Shown piece after piece: positions 1-9,976 of a stretch of DNA of 64,000 nucleotides. Within the stretch, counting starts at the first letter, position 1; the number at the start of each line of letters is the position of its first letter. The notes under the pieces are model-generated. The model worked only from the letters and a program-made list of their open reading frames with translations. It was not told the DNA's origin and made no database searches. The position numbers and the translations under genes were made by a program. Origin of the DNA: Stigmatella aurantiaca DW4/3-1 (GTDB lineage: Bacteria > Myxococcota > Myxococcia > Myxococcales > Myxococcaceae); contig NC_014623.1 in NCBI RefSeq assembly GCF_000165485.1, positions 9,132,893 to 9,196,892 of the forward strand, in the 5' to 3' direction.

Positions 1-1643
1 CCGTTGCCGAGGATGAGGATCTCCGGTGGAAGATCCACCCCCACCCCCACCCCCACCGCCTTCCAAGCATCCGTCACCGAGCCCTTGTTCCCGGGGTGGA
101 ACTGCTCCGCCTTCTGCTCCGTGCACAGCTTGGCCGCAGCGAAGTTGGAGGAGGCCGTCATGCAGTTGGCATTGGCCTCGTAGAAGATCTTCCCCGCCTT
201 CTGCACGCCGATGCCCGTCACCTCGATGGAGGTCTTCGCACGCGGGTGCGTCCCCCCGGTGGCCAGCAGCTTGAACGCGAGGTTGGCGATGCCCGAGTTC
301 GAGTGCACCCCGCCGTAGTCCGAGCTGCCCCGGTACCGCTCGGGGTAGTAATCGTGCGACGAGTCATCCTGCGTCGGGTTGCCCATGTACCGCAGCGCAT
401 CGCCCGGGATGGCCGGCGTCCAGACATCTTCTCCGATCAACCACACGTCCGCGTCCATGGCCCAGCCGCGCGTCCAGCTCTCGCAGTAGGCGGAGAAGAT
501 GTCGCTCCAGGCCTCGTTCAGCGCTCCCGGCTCGTTGGAGTAGAGGAGGTTCGACTCGGCCTCGGTCACCGCATGGGTGAGCTCGTGCACCGTGACGTCG
601 AGATCCTTGCCCAGCTCGGTGGCCATCTCCCCATCCCCGTCCCCGTACACCATCTGGCTGCCGTTCCAGTACGCGTTGACGTAGCCGCTGCCATCCTCGG
701 AGTAGTGGACCGTGCTCTTCAGCAGCGCGCCCGCGCCGTCGTAAGAGTCGCGGCCAAAGTTCTTCTGGTAGCAGTCGTAGGTCTTCCCCAGCAACTCGTA
801 GTTCACGTCCACGTGGGCATCCTGGGTGGCCACGGCGCCCTCGCCCCGCATGAGCGTGCCGGGGAGCCGGTAGCTGCTGTTGGCGCTGTACACCGAGCGC
901 CCCAGCACCGTGTGGATGCGCGGATTGCGCAGGGCGACCTCCCCGCTCACCGCATCCACGTAGACCCAGTCATCCACGGGCAGCCCCTCCTTCACGCCCG
1001 TCACCCGCACCTCGTACGCCAACACGAGACGCGCCTCCTCCGAGCGCACGTAGACCAGGCGGCCGGTGCCGAGCGCGTCCATCCGCCGCGCGCCCGTGGC
1101 CCGCCTCGCCGAGACCACCGCCGCCTCGGCGGAGAGGCTGGGCTGGACCGCGGCCAGCGCCTTCGGCCCTCCGTGCGCCGAGCTGTTGACCGCGTAGGCA
1201 TTCCCCTCCGCATCCAGGAAGAGGAGCAACTCGGCGCCGATCACCTCGCGGCCATTCCAGAGCTGGCCGTAGCGCAGGTACCGGTGGCCCTGCTCATCCC
1301 GCGAGACGCGCTTGAGCACCAGCTCCTCCGGGCTCAGGCGGAACACCGGGGCGACCTGACGCAGGATGTTCAGGACGCTCTCGTGGGCCTCCTTCACCGC
1401 CGCCCCCGCGGCACCGCGCGAGGCCTGGCCGAAGTGGCCCCGGATGAACGCCGGCACCTGATCCTCGTGCGTGGCGAGCACGCGCACCTCCTTCAGCGCG
1501 CTCATCGCGGCCCGGATGTCCTCGCCCGTGTCCTTCTCCACGGACGCGACGGCCTCCTCCTCCACCGGCCCGCCGGGATCGCAAGCCCCCGACCCCACCC
1601 CCAACCACGCCACGCAGAATGCTCTCAGCATCTTGGTTCTCAA
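1..1643 (-). CDS. Secreted M4 (thermolysin-like) metallopeptidase, 3' end cut by window
   Basis: Zinc-dependent endopeptidase, probably exported, acting on proteins outside the cell. Reading the minus strand gives an open frame running off the left edge. It shows a propeptide-like first half, the zinc site HELTHAVTEAE near residue 353, the downstream ligand region NEAFSD, and the catalytic-His block GVHSNSGIANLAF, all diagnostic of family M4. I chose a TTG start at 1643 because GGGGAGG lies 7 bases upstream and it adds basic residues before a hydrophobic stretch ending in SGAC, giving a plausible signal (possibly lipoprotein) peptide. An ATG at 1631 is the alternative. Just after the usual AWKAVGV of the M4 core comes a short GV repeat coded by a GTGGGG hexamer run (about 38-58). 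The C-terminus is not visible. Confidence 0.93.
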   Translation of the reverse strand, partial: MRTKMLRAFCVAWLGVGSGACDPGGPVEEEAVASVEKDTGEDIRAAMSALKEVRVLATHEDQVPAFIRGHFGQASRGAAGAAVKEAHESVLNILRQVAPVFRLSPEELVLKRVSRDEQGHRYLRYGQLWNGREVIGAELLLFLDAEGNAYAVNSSAHGGPKALAAVQPSLSAEAAVVSARRATGARRMDALGTGRLVYVRSEEARLVLAYEVRVTGVKEGLPVDDWVYVDAVSGEVALRNPRIHTVLGRSVYSANSSYRLPGTLMRGEGAVATQDAHVDVNYELLGKTYDCYQKNFGRDSYDGAGALLKSTVHYSEDGSGYVNAYWNGSQMVYGDGDGEMATELGKDLDVTVHELTHAVTEAESNLLYSNEPGALNEAWSDIFSAYCESWTRGWAMDADVWLIGEDVWTPAIPGDALRYMGNPTQDDSSHDYYPERYRGSSDYGGVHSNSGIANLAFKLLATGGTHPRAKTSIEVTGIGVQKAGKIFYEANANCMTASSNFAAAKLCTEQKAEQFHPGNKGSVTDAWKAVGVGVGVDLPPEILILGN

Positions 1644-1856
1644 CGCACAACCTCCCCCCGAGGATCAGCGCATCGGTTGTGACACGTCCCCGACGACCGG
1701 GGCAATTCTCCATACCGGCAAACAGTAAAATTTCATCTTTGCCGCAACCCCTCAGCCAACAGTCTGAAGATTGCCGAGGGCTTTCGAGCGCTTACGCTTT
1801 CCGGAATTCCCCAGCGGGGGCGCCGCGTTCCGTGGCGGGATGAGTGGCCTCACACG

Positions 1857-3053
1857 ATGGTGAACACAACAGCCTGGGCGTTCCGAGGGCTCCTCCTGGC
1901 CGGAGCCCTGTTGACCTTGGAGTCTTGCAGCGGGCCGGCCCTCCGGGCCTCGGAACCCCCCGCCCCCGAGCCCGTGCTGCTCACCGTGCCCCGGACCGCG
2001 CGGCTCGTTCCCAGCGGCGTGAAGGACCGGGAAGGCTGGGCCCAGGCGGTGCTGGACGCGCTGGAGGCGCAGAAGATCGCCCCCACGGTGGAGCCCATCT
2101 GCCAGGTGCTCGCCGTCATCGAGCAGGAGTCCGGCTTCCAGGCCAACCCCGGGGTGAAGGACTTGCCGCGCATCGTGCGCCGGCGCCTGGACGCGTACGC
2201 CGGGAAGCTGGGCGTGATTGGCCGGAGCGCCCTGAAAGCACTGCTCCAGCACAAGGCCCCGGGCGAGTCGCGCACCTTCGAGAAGCGCCTGAAGGGGGTC
2301 CGGACAGAGCAGGACCTGGACCGGTTCTTCCGGGACCTGCTGGAGGCCTACGAGCGCCACTACCCGGCGTTCTACAGCGCGGCGGACCTCGCCAGCGAGC
2401 TGTTCACCTCGAAGCGGCTCGCGGAGCTCAACCCCATCACCACCGCGGGCTCCATGCAGGTGAGCGTGCGGTACGCGGTGGAGCAGGACGATGGCGAGCA
2501 CTCGGAGCAGGAGGTGCGCGAGCAGCTGTACACCCGCGCCGGCGGGGTGCACCACGGCACCTCCCGGCTGCTCGGCTACCCCGCCGGGTACCCTCAGCCC
2601 GTCTTCCGCTTCGCGGACTACAACGCGGGCTTCTACGCCTCGCGCAACGCGGCCCTCCAGGCGCAGCTGAGCCGGCTCACCGGCAGACGCCTGCTCCTGG
2701 ACGGAGACCTGCTCCTATATAATGACCAGGGCAAGCCCCGGGACGAGGACAGCCAGAGCCTCTCCGCGCTGCTGGCCTTCCGCCAACGCCACGCGCCCAA
2801 GCTGAGCGAACGTCAGCTCCGCAAGGACGTGCGCAAAGAGAAGGAGGCCAGCTTCGAAAAGACCGAGACGTGGCGCGCCCTCAAGCAGGCCTACGAGCGG
2901 GTCACGGGCGAGCGCCCCGCCTATGCGCGCCTGCCCGAGGTGACACTCCAGAGCCCGAAGCTGAGCCGGGAGCGCACCACGGCGTGGTTTGCCCACTCGG
3001 TGGACCAGCGCTTCCAGCGGTGCCTGGCCCGCCACCGCGTGCAAACGCCGTAG
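1857..3053 (+). CDS. DUF1615-family lipoprotein
   Basis: A 398-residue protein of unknown biochemical role. The N-terminus (basic start, hydrophobic core, LESC at about residues 22-25) fits a type II lipoprotein signal, so it probably sits in an envelope membrane. The body matches what I know of the DUF1615 family: a GWAQAVLDAL helix, then VLAVIEQESGFQANPGV and a central PITTAGSMQVSVRYA block. The EQESGF and PMQVS-like motifs resemble lysozyme/transglycosylase folds, so cell-wall lytic activity is possible but is inference. It stands alone, divergent from the M4 protease upstream and convergent with the M16 pair. An alternative ATG lies 13 bases upstream in another frame. Confidence 0.8.
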   Translation: MVNTTAWAFRGLLLAGALLTLESCSGPALRASEPPAPEPVLLTVPRTARLVPSGVKDREGWAQAVLDALEAQKIAPTVEPICQVLAVIEQESGFQANPGVKDLPRIVRRRLDAYAGKLGVIGRSALKALLQHKAPGESRTFEKRLKGVRTEQDLDRFFRDLLEAYERHYPAFYSAADLASELFTSKRLAELNPITTAGSMQVSVRYAVEQDDGEHSEQEVREQLYTRAGGVHHGTSRLLGYPAGYPQPVFRFADYNAGFYASRNAALQAQLSRLTGRRLLLDGDLLLYNDQGKPRDEDSQSLSALLAFRQRHAPKLSERQLRKDVRKEKEASFEKTETWRALKQAYERVTGERPAYARLPEVTLQSPKLSRERTTAWFAHSVDQRFQRCLARHRVQTP

Positions 3054-3069
3054 CGGGCGGCCCCGGCCG

Positions 3070-4536
3070 TCACCGCCGGGCGGCGGGAGGCGGGGTGAAG
3101 TGCTTGTCGGAGAGCTTCATCTCCGTCACCGGCCCATACTTCCGGGCCACATCGCGGATGGCGGAGGCCTTGCCGACGAGCACCAGGGTCAGGTCTTCCG
3201 GGGCGGGATACACGCGCTGGATGACCCCGAGCACGCGCTCCCGGCTGGCGCCCCGCACCGCGTCCGAGAAGCCGTCCACGTCCCGGGCATCGAGCCCATA
3301 GAAGGCCAGCTCCGCCAGCTTCGAGGCCACCCGCCCTCCCGTCTCCAGCGTGGGCGGAAACTGGCCCAGGACATAGGCCTTGGCGGACGCCAGCACCGCA
3401 TCCTCCATGCCGCCCTGCCGGTAGCGGGCGAGCACCTGCAACGTCAGGTCGAGGGCCTGGGCCGTGGACTCGCTCTGGGTGTAGGAGCTGAGCACCACCG
3501 CGCCGGGCTGCGTCTCGCGCAGCACCATCGAGTTGGCGCCATAGGTCAGCCCGGATTTGACGCGCAGCTCCGTGTTGAGCAGCGAGGTGAACCGCCCCCC
3601 CAGCACCGTGTTGGCGAGCGTCACATCCACGCGGTTCGGGTCGCCGCGGGCAATGCCCGTGTTGCCGAGCCAGAAATACGTCTGGGTGGCATCGGGCTTG
3701 TCGACCAGCAACACGCGCCGGCCCTTCGTCACCGGGGAGGCGGGGGCCACCGGCGCCACCGCGGTGGCCCGGGCCCACCCTCCCAGGGCCGCTTGCAGCC
3801 GGGCGGAGAGCTGCTTCGTGTCGAAGTCTCCCACCACCGCGAGGATGAGCCGGTCCCCCCCGAGCTGGGCCTTGGCATAGGCGAGCACATCTTCCCGCCG
3901 GAGCGTGGCGAACGAGGCCTCGCTGCCGCCCAGCGGCCGTGCATAGGGGTGACCCTCGAAGTGGAAGGCATAGAAGTACGTGCCCATGAGGGAGCGCGGA
4001 TCGCCGTCCTTCTCGGCGGCGAGCTCGGAGGCCATTCGCTCCCGCGCCTTGTCGAACTCGGCGGCCTCGAAGCGCGGACGCATCAACAGGTCCGACAACA
4101 GCTCCACCATCAGCGCGGCGTCCCGGGCCAGGAACTGGCCGTTCACCAGCAGCGCCTCGCGCCCCGAGCTGACGGAGAGCAGCCCACCCGCCCCGTCCAC
4201 GGCCTCCGCGAAGCCCTGGGCATTCCGCGCGCCCGCGCCCTTCTGCAGCAGCTCTCCGGTGAGCGCGGCCAACCCCTCCTTGCCCTCGGGGTCTCCCAGG
4301 CTCCCCCCGCGCAACCAGGCGCTGAAGGAGATGAGGGGAAGCTCGTGCTTCTCGACCAGGATCAGCCGGGCCCCGTTCTTCAGTTCCAGCACCGTCGCCT
4401 TCGGCAGCTTCACCGACGGCTCCGGCCCGGCCTTGGGCGGCTGGCCCTGCCCCAGCGCCGCGGTGGCCACGAGCAGCACCGCCAGCACGCCCCTGCCCAG
4501 CCGCGCATTCCACGCCGTCATCGTTCTGGCCGTCAT
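3070..4536 (-). CDS. M16 family peptidase-like subunit, catalytic motif missing
   Basis: A 488-residue insulinase-fold protein with a signal-type N-terminus (residues 1-30, ending near ALGQGQ). M16 peptidases often work as heterodimers of one active and one inactive subunit. Here the position of the HxxEH zinc motif reads ALTGEL, so no zinc can be bound as in active members, while the two-domain M16 pattern ([18 protein letters not shown] early, [12 protein letters not shown] late) is kept. The start ATG overlaps the stop of the catalytic partner upstream by 4 bases (ATGA), implying translational coupling and a shared periplasmic complex. Role in processing or degrading small peptides is inferred from the family. 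Confidence 0.9.
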   Translation of the reverse strand: MTARTMTAWNARLGRGVLAVLLVATAALGQGQPPKAGPEPSVKLPKATVLELKNGARLILVEKHELPLISFSAWLRGGSLGDPEGKEGLAALTGELLQKGAGARNAQGFAEAVDGAGGLLSVSSGREALLVNGQFLARDAALMVELLSDLLMRPRFEAAEFDKARERMASELAAEKDGDPRSLMGTYFYAFHFEGHPYARPLGGSEASFATLRREDVLAYAKAQLGGDRLILAVVGDFDTKQLSARLQAALGGWARATAVAPVAPASPVTKGRRVLLVDKPDATQTYFWLGNTGIARGDPNRVDVTLANTVLGGRFTSLLNTELRVKSGLTYGANSMVLRETQPGAVVLSSYTQSESTAQALDLTLQVLARYRQGGMEDAVLASAKAYVLGQFPPTLETGGRVASKLAELAFYGLDARDVDGFSDAVRGASRERVLGVIQRVYPAPEDLTLVLVGKASAIRDVARKYGPVTEMKLSDKHFTPPPAARR

Positions 4537-5921
4537 TGTCCTGCCCCCGGAGTCGCCGGCACAGCCTGCTCTGGAGCCGCCCCGGTGGGCACCAGCACCC
4601 CCACCGTGCGATGGTCCTGGATGAAGAGCTTCGCGGCCAGCTTGCGCATCTGCTCGCGCGTCACCTGCTCGTAGCGGGCGGGGGCCTCGAAGAGCTTGCG
4701 CCAGTCTCCTTGGAAGACCTCGTAGCTGCCCAGGAGTTGGGCTCGCGAGCTGTGGGTCTCCAGGCCCCGCCAGAAGTCCGCGACGGTCTTGTTCTTCGCC
4801 TTGCGCAGCTCCGCCTCGGTCACCCCCTGCTGCCCCAACCTCGCCAGCTCCGCATTCAGCAGCGCCTCCACGCGCGCCACATCCCCGCCCGGCGGCAGTT
4901 CCACCAACACCCAGACCAATGACGGATCCAACGAGGGGCCGAAGTGACTCGCCACACTGAGGGCCACCTGCTCCTCCTCCACCAGCTTCCGGTGGAGCCG
5001 GGAGGAATCCCCCTCGGTGAGCAAGCCCATCAGCATCTCCAGGGCGGGCGCATCTGAGTCGGTGGCGGCCAGCCCATGCCAGGCCATCTGGAGCAAGGGG
5101 GCCTGGGCCAGCCGGCGCACCGTCACCCGGCGCTCTCCCTGCTGCTCGGGCTCCTGGGTGCGCACCGGCGCGGGGGCGGGCTGCGCGGGGATGGGCCCCA
5201 GGAACTTCTCCGCCAGGGTGAACACCTCCGCCGGGGTGACCGCGCCCACCACCACGAGCGTGGCGTTGTTGGGGGCGTAGTACGTCTGGAAGTAGCGCCG
5301 CAGATCCTCCAGCCGCCAGGACTCGATGTCCGAGGGCCAGCCGATGACGGGGTACTGGTAAGGGTGCGCCACGAAGGCGGTGGCCTGGACCTGTTCCGCC
5401 AACGCCCCCATGTTGTCATTGTCCACCGACGAGCGCCGCTCCGAATAAACGACCCCCCGCTCGCTCTCGACGACCTTGGGATCGAACGCGAGGTGCGCCA
5501 GCCGGTCCGCCTCCAGCTCGAAGATGGTCTCCAGCGCCGTGCGGGGAAACCAGTCCTGGTACACGGTGACGTCCTCGGAGGTATAGGCGTTGTTGCTCCC
5601 GCCCGCGGCCTCCATGACGCGATCGAACTCGCCGGGCCCATACTTCTTCGCGCCGTTGAACATCATGTGCTCGAAGAAGTGGGACAGGCCGGTGATGCCC
5701 GGGGACTCGTTGCGGCTGCCCACCCGGAACCAGTTGAAGAAGGCCACGGTGGGAATGTCCTGAGCGGGCCAGACGATGACCTTCAGCCCGTTCTTCAGGG
5801 TCCGCTCCTCGATGCCTGCCCCCGGCCGGGCGGGCTCCGCCTTGCCCTTCCGGGTCTGCGCCCCAGCAGTCCCCACCAGGAGCAACGCTGCCCCCACCAC
5901 GAGCCACCTATGACCGCACAT
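4533..5921 (-). CDS. M16 family zinc metallopeptidase, catalytic subunit
   Basis: A 462-residue secreted or periplasmic insulinase/pitrilysin-type peptidase. It carries the inverted zinc motif HFFEH (in [13 protein letters not shown], about residue 82) with the expected downstream glutamate region ([12 protein letters not shown]). A signal peptide is clear (MCGHRW then a hydrophobic run to AGAQ). I placed the start at 5921 because GGAGG precedes it by 8 bases; the frame stays open further upstream but that part has no family similarity. It is followed with a 4-base overlap by a non-catalytic M16 gene, so the two probably form one heterodimer. The upstream helicase gene on the same strand is 83 bases away. 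Confidence 0.93.
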   Translation of the reverse strand: MCGHRWLVVGAALLLVGTAGAQTRKGKAEPARPGAGIEERTLKNGLKVIVWPAQDIPTVAFFNWFRVGSRNESPGITGLSHFFEHMMFNGAKKYGPGEFDRVMEAAGGSNNAYTSEDVTVYQDWFPRTALETIFELEADRLAHLAFDPKVVESERGVVYSERRSSVDNDNMGALAEQVQATAFVAHPYQYPVIGWPSDIESWRLEDLRRYFQTYYAPNNATLVVVGAVTPAEVFTLAEKFLGPIPAQPAPAPVRTQEPEQQGERRVTVRRLAQAPLLQMAWHGLAATDSDAPALEMLMGLLTEGDSSRLHRKLVEEEQVALSVASHFGPSLDPSLVWVLVELPPGGDVARVEALLNAELARLGQQGVTEAELRKAKNKTVADFWRGLETHSSRAQLLGSYEVFQGDWRKLFEAPARYEQVTREQMRKLAAKLFIQDHRTVGVLVPTGAAPEQAVPATPGAGQ

Positions 5922-6004
5922 CCGCCCTGCCTCCGCGTGCAAGCGCTCCCTGATCGGCGAGCGGGCCGCATCTTCCCCGGAAAGCAGGGCGCCTGTCTCG
6001 GACT

Positions 6005-9000
6005 TCAGGGGCTTGGGGTGAACCGCAGCAGATCCATGAGCTGCTCCGGGCTGAGCGCGGCGGCCCCATCGGCCTCGGAGAGCAGGCTCATGGCCAACTC
6101 CCGTTTCTCGGCGTGAAGCGCGAGAATGGCCTCCTCGATGGTCCCCTCGGACACCAGCCGGGACACCGTCACCGGCCGGGTCTGCCCGATGCGGTGCGCC
6201 CGGTCCGTGGCCTGGTCCTCCACGGCCGGGTTCCACCATGGATCCAAGTGGATGACGTGGTCGGCCGCGGTGAGGTTCAGGCCCGTCCCGCCCGCCTTGA
6301 GCGAGATGAGGAAGACGTCCCCCTCGCCCCGCTGGAACGCCTCCACCCGCGCCTGACGCTCGGCCGCGGGCGTCTGCCCATCCAGGTACTGGAACGTGAT
6401 GCCCCGGGCCTCCAGGGCCTCCCCCGCGAGATTCAGCAGCCGGACGAACTGGCTGAAGATGAGGGCCCGGCTGCCTTCGGCGCGCAGCTCCTCCACCCGC
6501 TCCACCATGCGCTCCAGCTTCGAGGAGGGCAGCGGCGAGTCCTCATCCCAGAGCTTGGGATGACACGCCAGCAACCGCAGGCGGGTGAGGGCCGCCAGCA
6601 TCACGAAGCGCTTGTCCTTCTCCGTCCGTGATTCCAGTTGCAGGATCGAGGCGATCCGGGCGGCCTCGTAGAGCTTGCGCTCCCCCTCGGAGAGCACCAC
6701 CGGAACGACGGTTTCGATGCGAGGCGGCAATTCCCGCGCCACCTCGGCCTTGGTGCGGCGCAGCAAGAAGGGACGGATGACGCGGGACAGCGAGGCCCGG
6801 GCCTCCTTGTTTCCCTCCCGCTCGATGGGAACCGCGAAGCGCTTGCGGAAGGCCTCCCGCCCCCCGAGCAGTCCCGGAAAGACGATGTGGAACAGGCTCC
6901 ACAGCTCCGAGAGCCGGTTCTCCACGGGGGTGCCCGAGAGCGCCACCTTCGCCTCGGCCTGGATGTCCGCGAGCGCCTTGGCCCGGGCGGAGTCCGGATT
7001 CTTCGCCGCCTGGGCTTCATCCACCACGAGGGTGGCAAAAGGCACCGAGGCGAAGCGCTCGGCGTCCCGGACGAGCAGTCCATAGCTGACGAGCAGCACG
7101 TCCCCAGCCTTCAAGACCGGGAGCACCCGCTCCCGGTCCGCGTCGCGGTACGACTTCACCCGCAGGGAAGGGGCGAAGCGCTCTGCCTCTCGAATCCAGT
7201 TGAAACAGACCGATGTCGGGGCCACCACCAACGCTGGGCCGTCCTTCGCGCGGTGCAACAGCAGGGTGAGCGTCTGCAAGGTCTTGCCCAAGCCCATGTC
7301 ATCGGCGAGGCACCCACCGCCGCCCCACTCCGCGAGCCGGGCCATCCACGTGAAGCCCTCCCGCTGGTAGTCCCGCAGCTCCGCCTTCAGCGCCGGGGGA
7401 ACGGAGACCTCCATCTCCTGGGCCTTGCGGATCCGGGTGGCGAGCTTCCGCCAATCCGGGGGCGCGTGGACCTCCACGCCCGCCTCGGCCAGGGCATCCA
7501 GCACGGGCGCGACCGCCGCGCTGACCTCGAGTCCTTCCCGGGTGGGGTGAACCAGGTCCACCAGCGGGATCAGCCGCTCGCGCAACGCCTGGGTGATCCG
7601 CAGGAAGCGGCCCTTTCCGAGGGGGACGAAGCGCCGGTGGTGGAGGAGCGTGTCCAACAGCGGCCCCAGCTCCACCCGGATGCCCTCCACGTTCAGAGCG
7701 CCTTCCAACCCAAACCAGTCGCGCTTCTTCTTCACCTCCACCTTCAGCCCCTCTGCATCCGGAGAGGTCCACACCTTCCATGGCTGCTGCGCCCACTCGA
7801 CGCGAAGCTCGGGGCCCGTCAACGGCTCCAAGCGCTCCAGGAAGTCCAGTGCGGCCTCCGAGCCTTCCCACACGAAGCTGGGCGAGGCACTGTCCACCGG
7901 AAGCCCGAGACGTTCGCGCAACGCGCGTGCTTCCCCGCGCTCCGCATCCAGGTCCCGCCGCGCCATCACCCGCTCTCCGGCCCGAAGTCCCCGGAGTTCG
8001 GAGGGCCCCTCTCCCGGAGGCCACGGAGGCGCCTCGGGCAAGGGCCGAACGAGGAGCTTGCCCTCCAGCCCTTCCTCCTGCACGGCCGCCAGCCGCAGCA
8101 AAAACCCGGGCGTGGAGGGCACGACACGGGCCTCCAAGGACTCGGGCAAGCTGACGGGAAAGGCCGCTTCGAACTTGGAGAGATGGCGCAAGAGCTCCGG
8201 CCGCGCCTGGGCGGGAAGCCGGGTGCCATACTCTCTCAGGGTGGCGAGCAAGCCCTGCGCCCCGGAGGGAATGGAGACCAGGGTCAACCGGGGCAGGATG
8301 GGCTCCACCAGCAGCCAGGGCCACTGGCCTTCATGCCCGAGGGGGGGCGGCAACAGCGCTTGAACATCGATGACGGAGCCTTCGATGGCGGGCTGAACGG
8401 AGAACCCCTCTTCGGCATCCGCGAAGGTGAAGCCCAGGGGCGCCTCGCGCACCAGCAAGGGCGCATCCAGGCGAGAGGCCAGGAAGAGGTGGGAGCCCCG
8501 GGCCAACAGCCGGAGCGCTCGCAACAACAGCGCGTACCCTTCCGCGAAACGCGGCAGCCGGGAGAGCACCCCGCACAATTCCAGCGCCTCCAATTCCTCG
8601 GGAGAGGACAGGGCCGCTCGCACTTCGGCCGCTTCGCTCCACCTCACGAGGGAGCCCGTGGAGAAACCTCCCTTCTTGCGGCGGCGCTGGAGATAGGGCT
8701 GCAACCGGGGGTCTCTCTGTTCGAGCCCCTCCAGACGGAAGGCGATGCGGCTGGCGGAATCCGGCGCCTCGAAGGAAGGCAAAGGCACCGCGGCGACCTT
8801 CTCGATGGCCCCAAGAAGCTGACGGCCGGGCTCGACGAAAAGCAGTTCCGCCAGTCGCGCATTGCGCGCCGCCTCTTCCGGGGCCGAGAGCGAATCCAGC
8901 AAGGTGTCCAAGGCCGAGAGGGCATGAACGCAGTGGGCCTCCGCTTCATCCGGGGTGCACCAGCACCAGAGGCCCGCCCGGCCCTCGAGCAGCGCCCGGG

Positions 9001-9904
9001 GATCCACCGAGACCCGCATCTTGGGAACGAAGCCCTCCGGTTTCCCCACCGCGCCCGAAAGGCGCCGAGGCTCTTCCACGTAGAGCCGCAGGGGGCGCTC
9101 GTGAAAGGTGACGGTAGAGCGGCCTGAAAGGAGGCGAGGAACGGCATGCGCGCGCACCCGCTCCCGTTCCCGCTCGAGAACCTGGCGCCAGGGCTCCAGA
9201 CGCGCATCCGTGAGGGGCGGACGGGGGAGCCTGGCCCGCTCCTGTTCATGCTCGAGGCCGCGGCGGACACGGCGGGCTTCCATGTCCAGCCACTTCCAGG
9301 CGGCTTCCCACAGAAGGGATTGCTGCAAGGTTCCCTGGACACGCCGACTCAGGTCCAGGGAGCCATCCAGCACAGCCGTCACGGGCAGGTGCCCCAGTTC
9401 GGAGACCACCTGGGAGGTGCGAAAGCCCGAGGGGAGCAGGGGCAGCACCACAGACAGCGACTCTCGCCGGGCATGGGTGACCTGATGGGCTTCCAACCAG
9501 GCTTCGACCGCCTTGGGCGTGCGAGGCCGCTCGGCCTTCGAAGCAGCTTCCGCGGCGGGCTCTTCCTGCGGGGGCCTGGCCCCCAAGAAGGCAAGCCCCA
9601 GGGCCACGATGTGCTTGCAGATGCCATTGCTCCAGAAAGCCGTGCATTCACACTCGCAGGAGAGGCCATCCACATCGGTGGAGAGAAACACCTCCTGGGG
9701 CTTGCCATGACGGTTCAAGACCTTGCCGCGCAGCTCATTCTCGGTGACCTCGTACGAGGCCACCCGCCGCTGGGCCAGACAGACCCGTCCTCGATTGAAC
9801 GTGCGGGGCCCCGCGGCCTCTTGCAGCAAGGCCACGGTCAACCACCCCAAGGAAGGTGGGGTCTGCCCAGGAACAGCGGGAGGAGAGGATGATGAAACAG
9901 ACAT
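6005..9904 (-). CDS. SWIM zinc-finger / SNF2-family helicase
   Basis: A 1299-residue ATP-dependent DNA translocase of the bacterial SNF2/RapA-like group. A SWIM zinc finger (CECx...CKH) lies at residues 83-98. After a long poorly conserved middle comes the helicase core: Walker A region DDMGLGKTLQTL, DEAQ box (VVDEAQAAKN), motif III SGTPVENRL, and the C-terminal lobe with LIFSQF, AGGTGLNL and DRAHRIGQ. The ATG at 9904 is preferred over an in-frame TTG at 9940; neither has a strong ribosome site. The two genes upstream on the same strand have no recognised function and may act with it. A role in chromatin-like remodelling, transcription recycling or repair cannot be decided from sequence. Confidence 0.95.
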   Translation of the reverse strand: MSVSSSSPPAVPGQTPPSLGWLTVALLQEAAGPRTFNRGRVCLAQRRVASYEVTENELRGKVLNRHGKPQEVFLSTDVDGLSCECECTAFWSNGICKHIVALGLAFLGARPPQEEPAAEAASKAERPRTPKAVEAWLEAHQVTHARRESLSVVLPLLPSGFRTSQVVSELGHLPVTAVLDGSLDLSRRVQGTLQQSLLWEAAWKWLDMEARRVRRGLEHEQERARLPRPPLTDARLEPWRQVLERERERVRAHAVPRLLSGRSTVTFHERPLRLYVEEPRRLSGAVGKPEGFVPKMRVSVDPRALLEGRAGLWCWCTPDEAEAHCVHALSALDTLLDSLSAPEEAARNARLAELLFVEPGRQLLGAIEKVAAVPLPSFEAPDSASRIAFRLEGLEQRDPRLQPYLQRRRKKGGFSTGSLVRWSEAAEVRAALSSPEELEALELCGVLSRLPRFAEGYALLLRALRLLARGSHLFLASRLDAPLLVREAPLGFTFADAEEGFSVQPAIEGSVIDVQALLPPPLGHEGQWPWLLVEPILPRLTLVSIPSGAQGLLATLREYGTRLPAQARPELLRHLSKFEAAFPVSLPESLEARVVPSTPGFLLRLAAVQEEGLEGKLLVRPLPEAPPWPPGEGPSELRGLRAGERVMARRDLDAERGEARALRERLGLPVDSASPSFVWEGSEAALDFLERLEPLTGPELRVEWAQQPWKVWTSPDAEGLKVEVKKKRDWFGLEGALNVEGIRVELGPLLDTLLHHRRFVPLGKGRFLRITQALRERLIPLVDLVHPTREGLEVSAAVAPVLDALAEAGVEVHAPPDWRKLATRIRKAQEMEVSVPPALKAELRDYQREGFTWMARLAEWGGGGCLADDMGLGKTLQTLTLLLHRAKDGPALVVAPTSVCFNWIREAERFAPSLRVKSYRDADRERVLPVLKAGDVLLVSYGLLVRDAERFASVPFATLVVDEAQAAKNPDSARAKALADIQAEAKVALSGTPVENRLSELWSLFHIVFPGLLGGREAFRKRFAVPIEREGNKEARASLSRVIRPFLLRRTKAEVARELPPRIETVVPVVLSEGERKLYEAARIASILQLESRTEKDKRFVMLAALTRLRLLACHPKLWDEDSPLPSSKLERMVERVEELRAEGSRALIFSQFVRLLNLAGEALEARGITFQYLDGQTPAAERQARVEAFQRGEGDVFLISLKAGGTGLNLTAADHVIHLDPWWNPAVEDQATDRAHRIGQTRPVTVSRLVSEGTIEEAILALHAEKRELAMSLLSEADGAAALSPEQLMDLLRFTPSP

Positions 9905-9941
9905 GATGTGATTTCTAGAAAGGGACCGATGACAACCCAAA

Positions 9942-9972
9942 GGCAGCCCCGCGCACGAAAGGCGCGGCTGCC
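9942..9972 (-). terminator. GC-rich hairpin between helicase and upstream gene
   Basis: On the minus strand GGCAGCCGCGCC pairs with GCGCGGGGCTGCC around a short TTTCGT loop, just after the stop at 9977. Only a weak T tract (TTTGGGTT) follows, so it may attenuate rather than terminate transcription into the helicase gene. Confidence 0.4.
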
Positions 9973-9976
9973 CGAC

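Noticed and set aside
38-58. CCCCCA repeats as a possible CRISPR or regulatory repeat
   Set aside because: A short in-frame hexamer run coding Gly-Val within the protease; no spacers.
96-1682. A 528-codon plus-strand frame
   Set aside because: It is antisense to the M4 protease, whose zinc motif and active-site blocks are on the minus strand; the plus frame has no motif.
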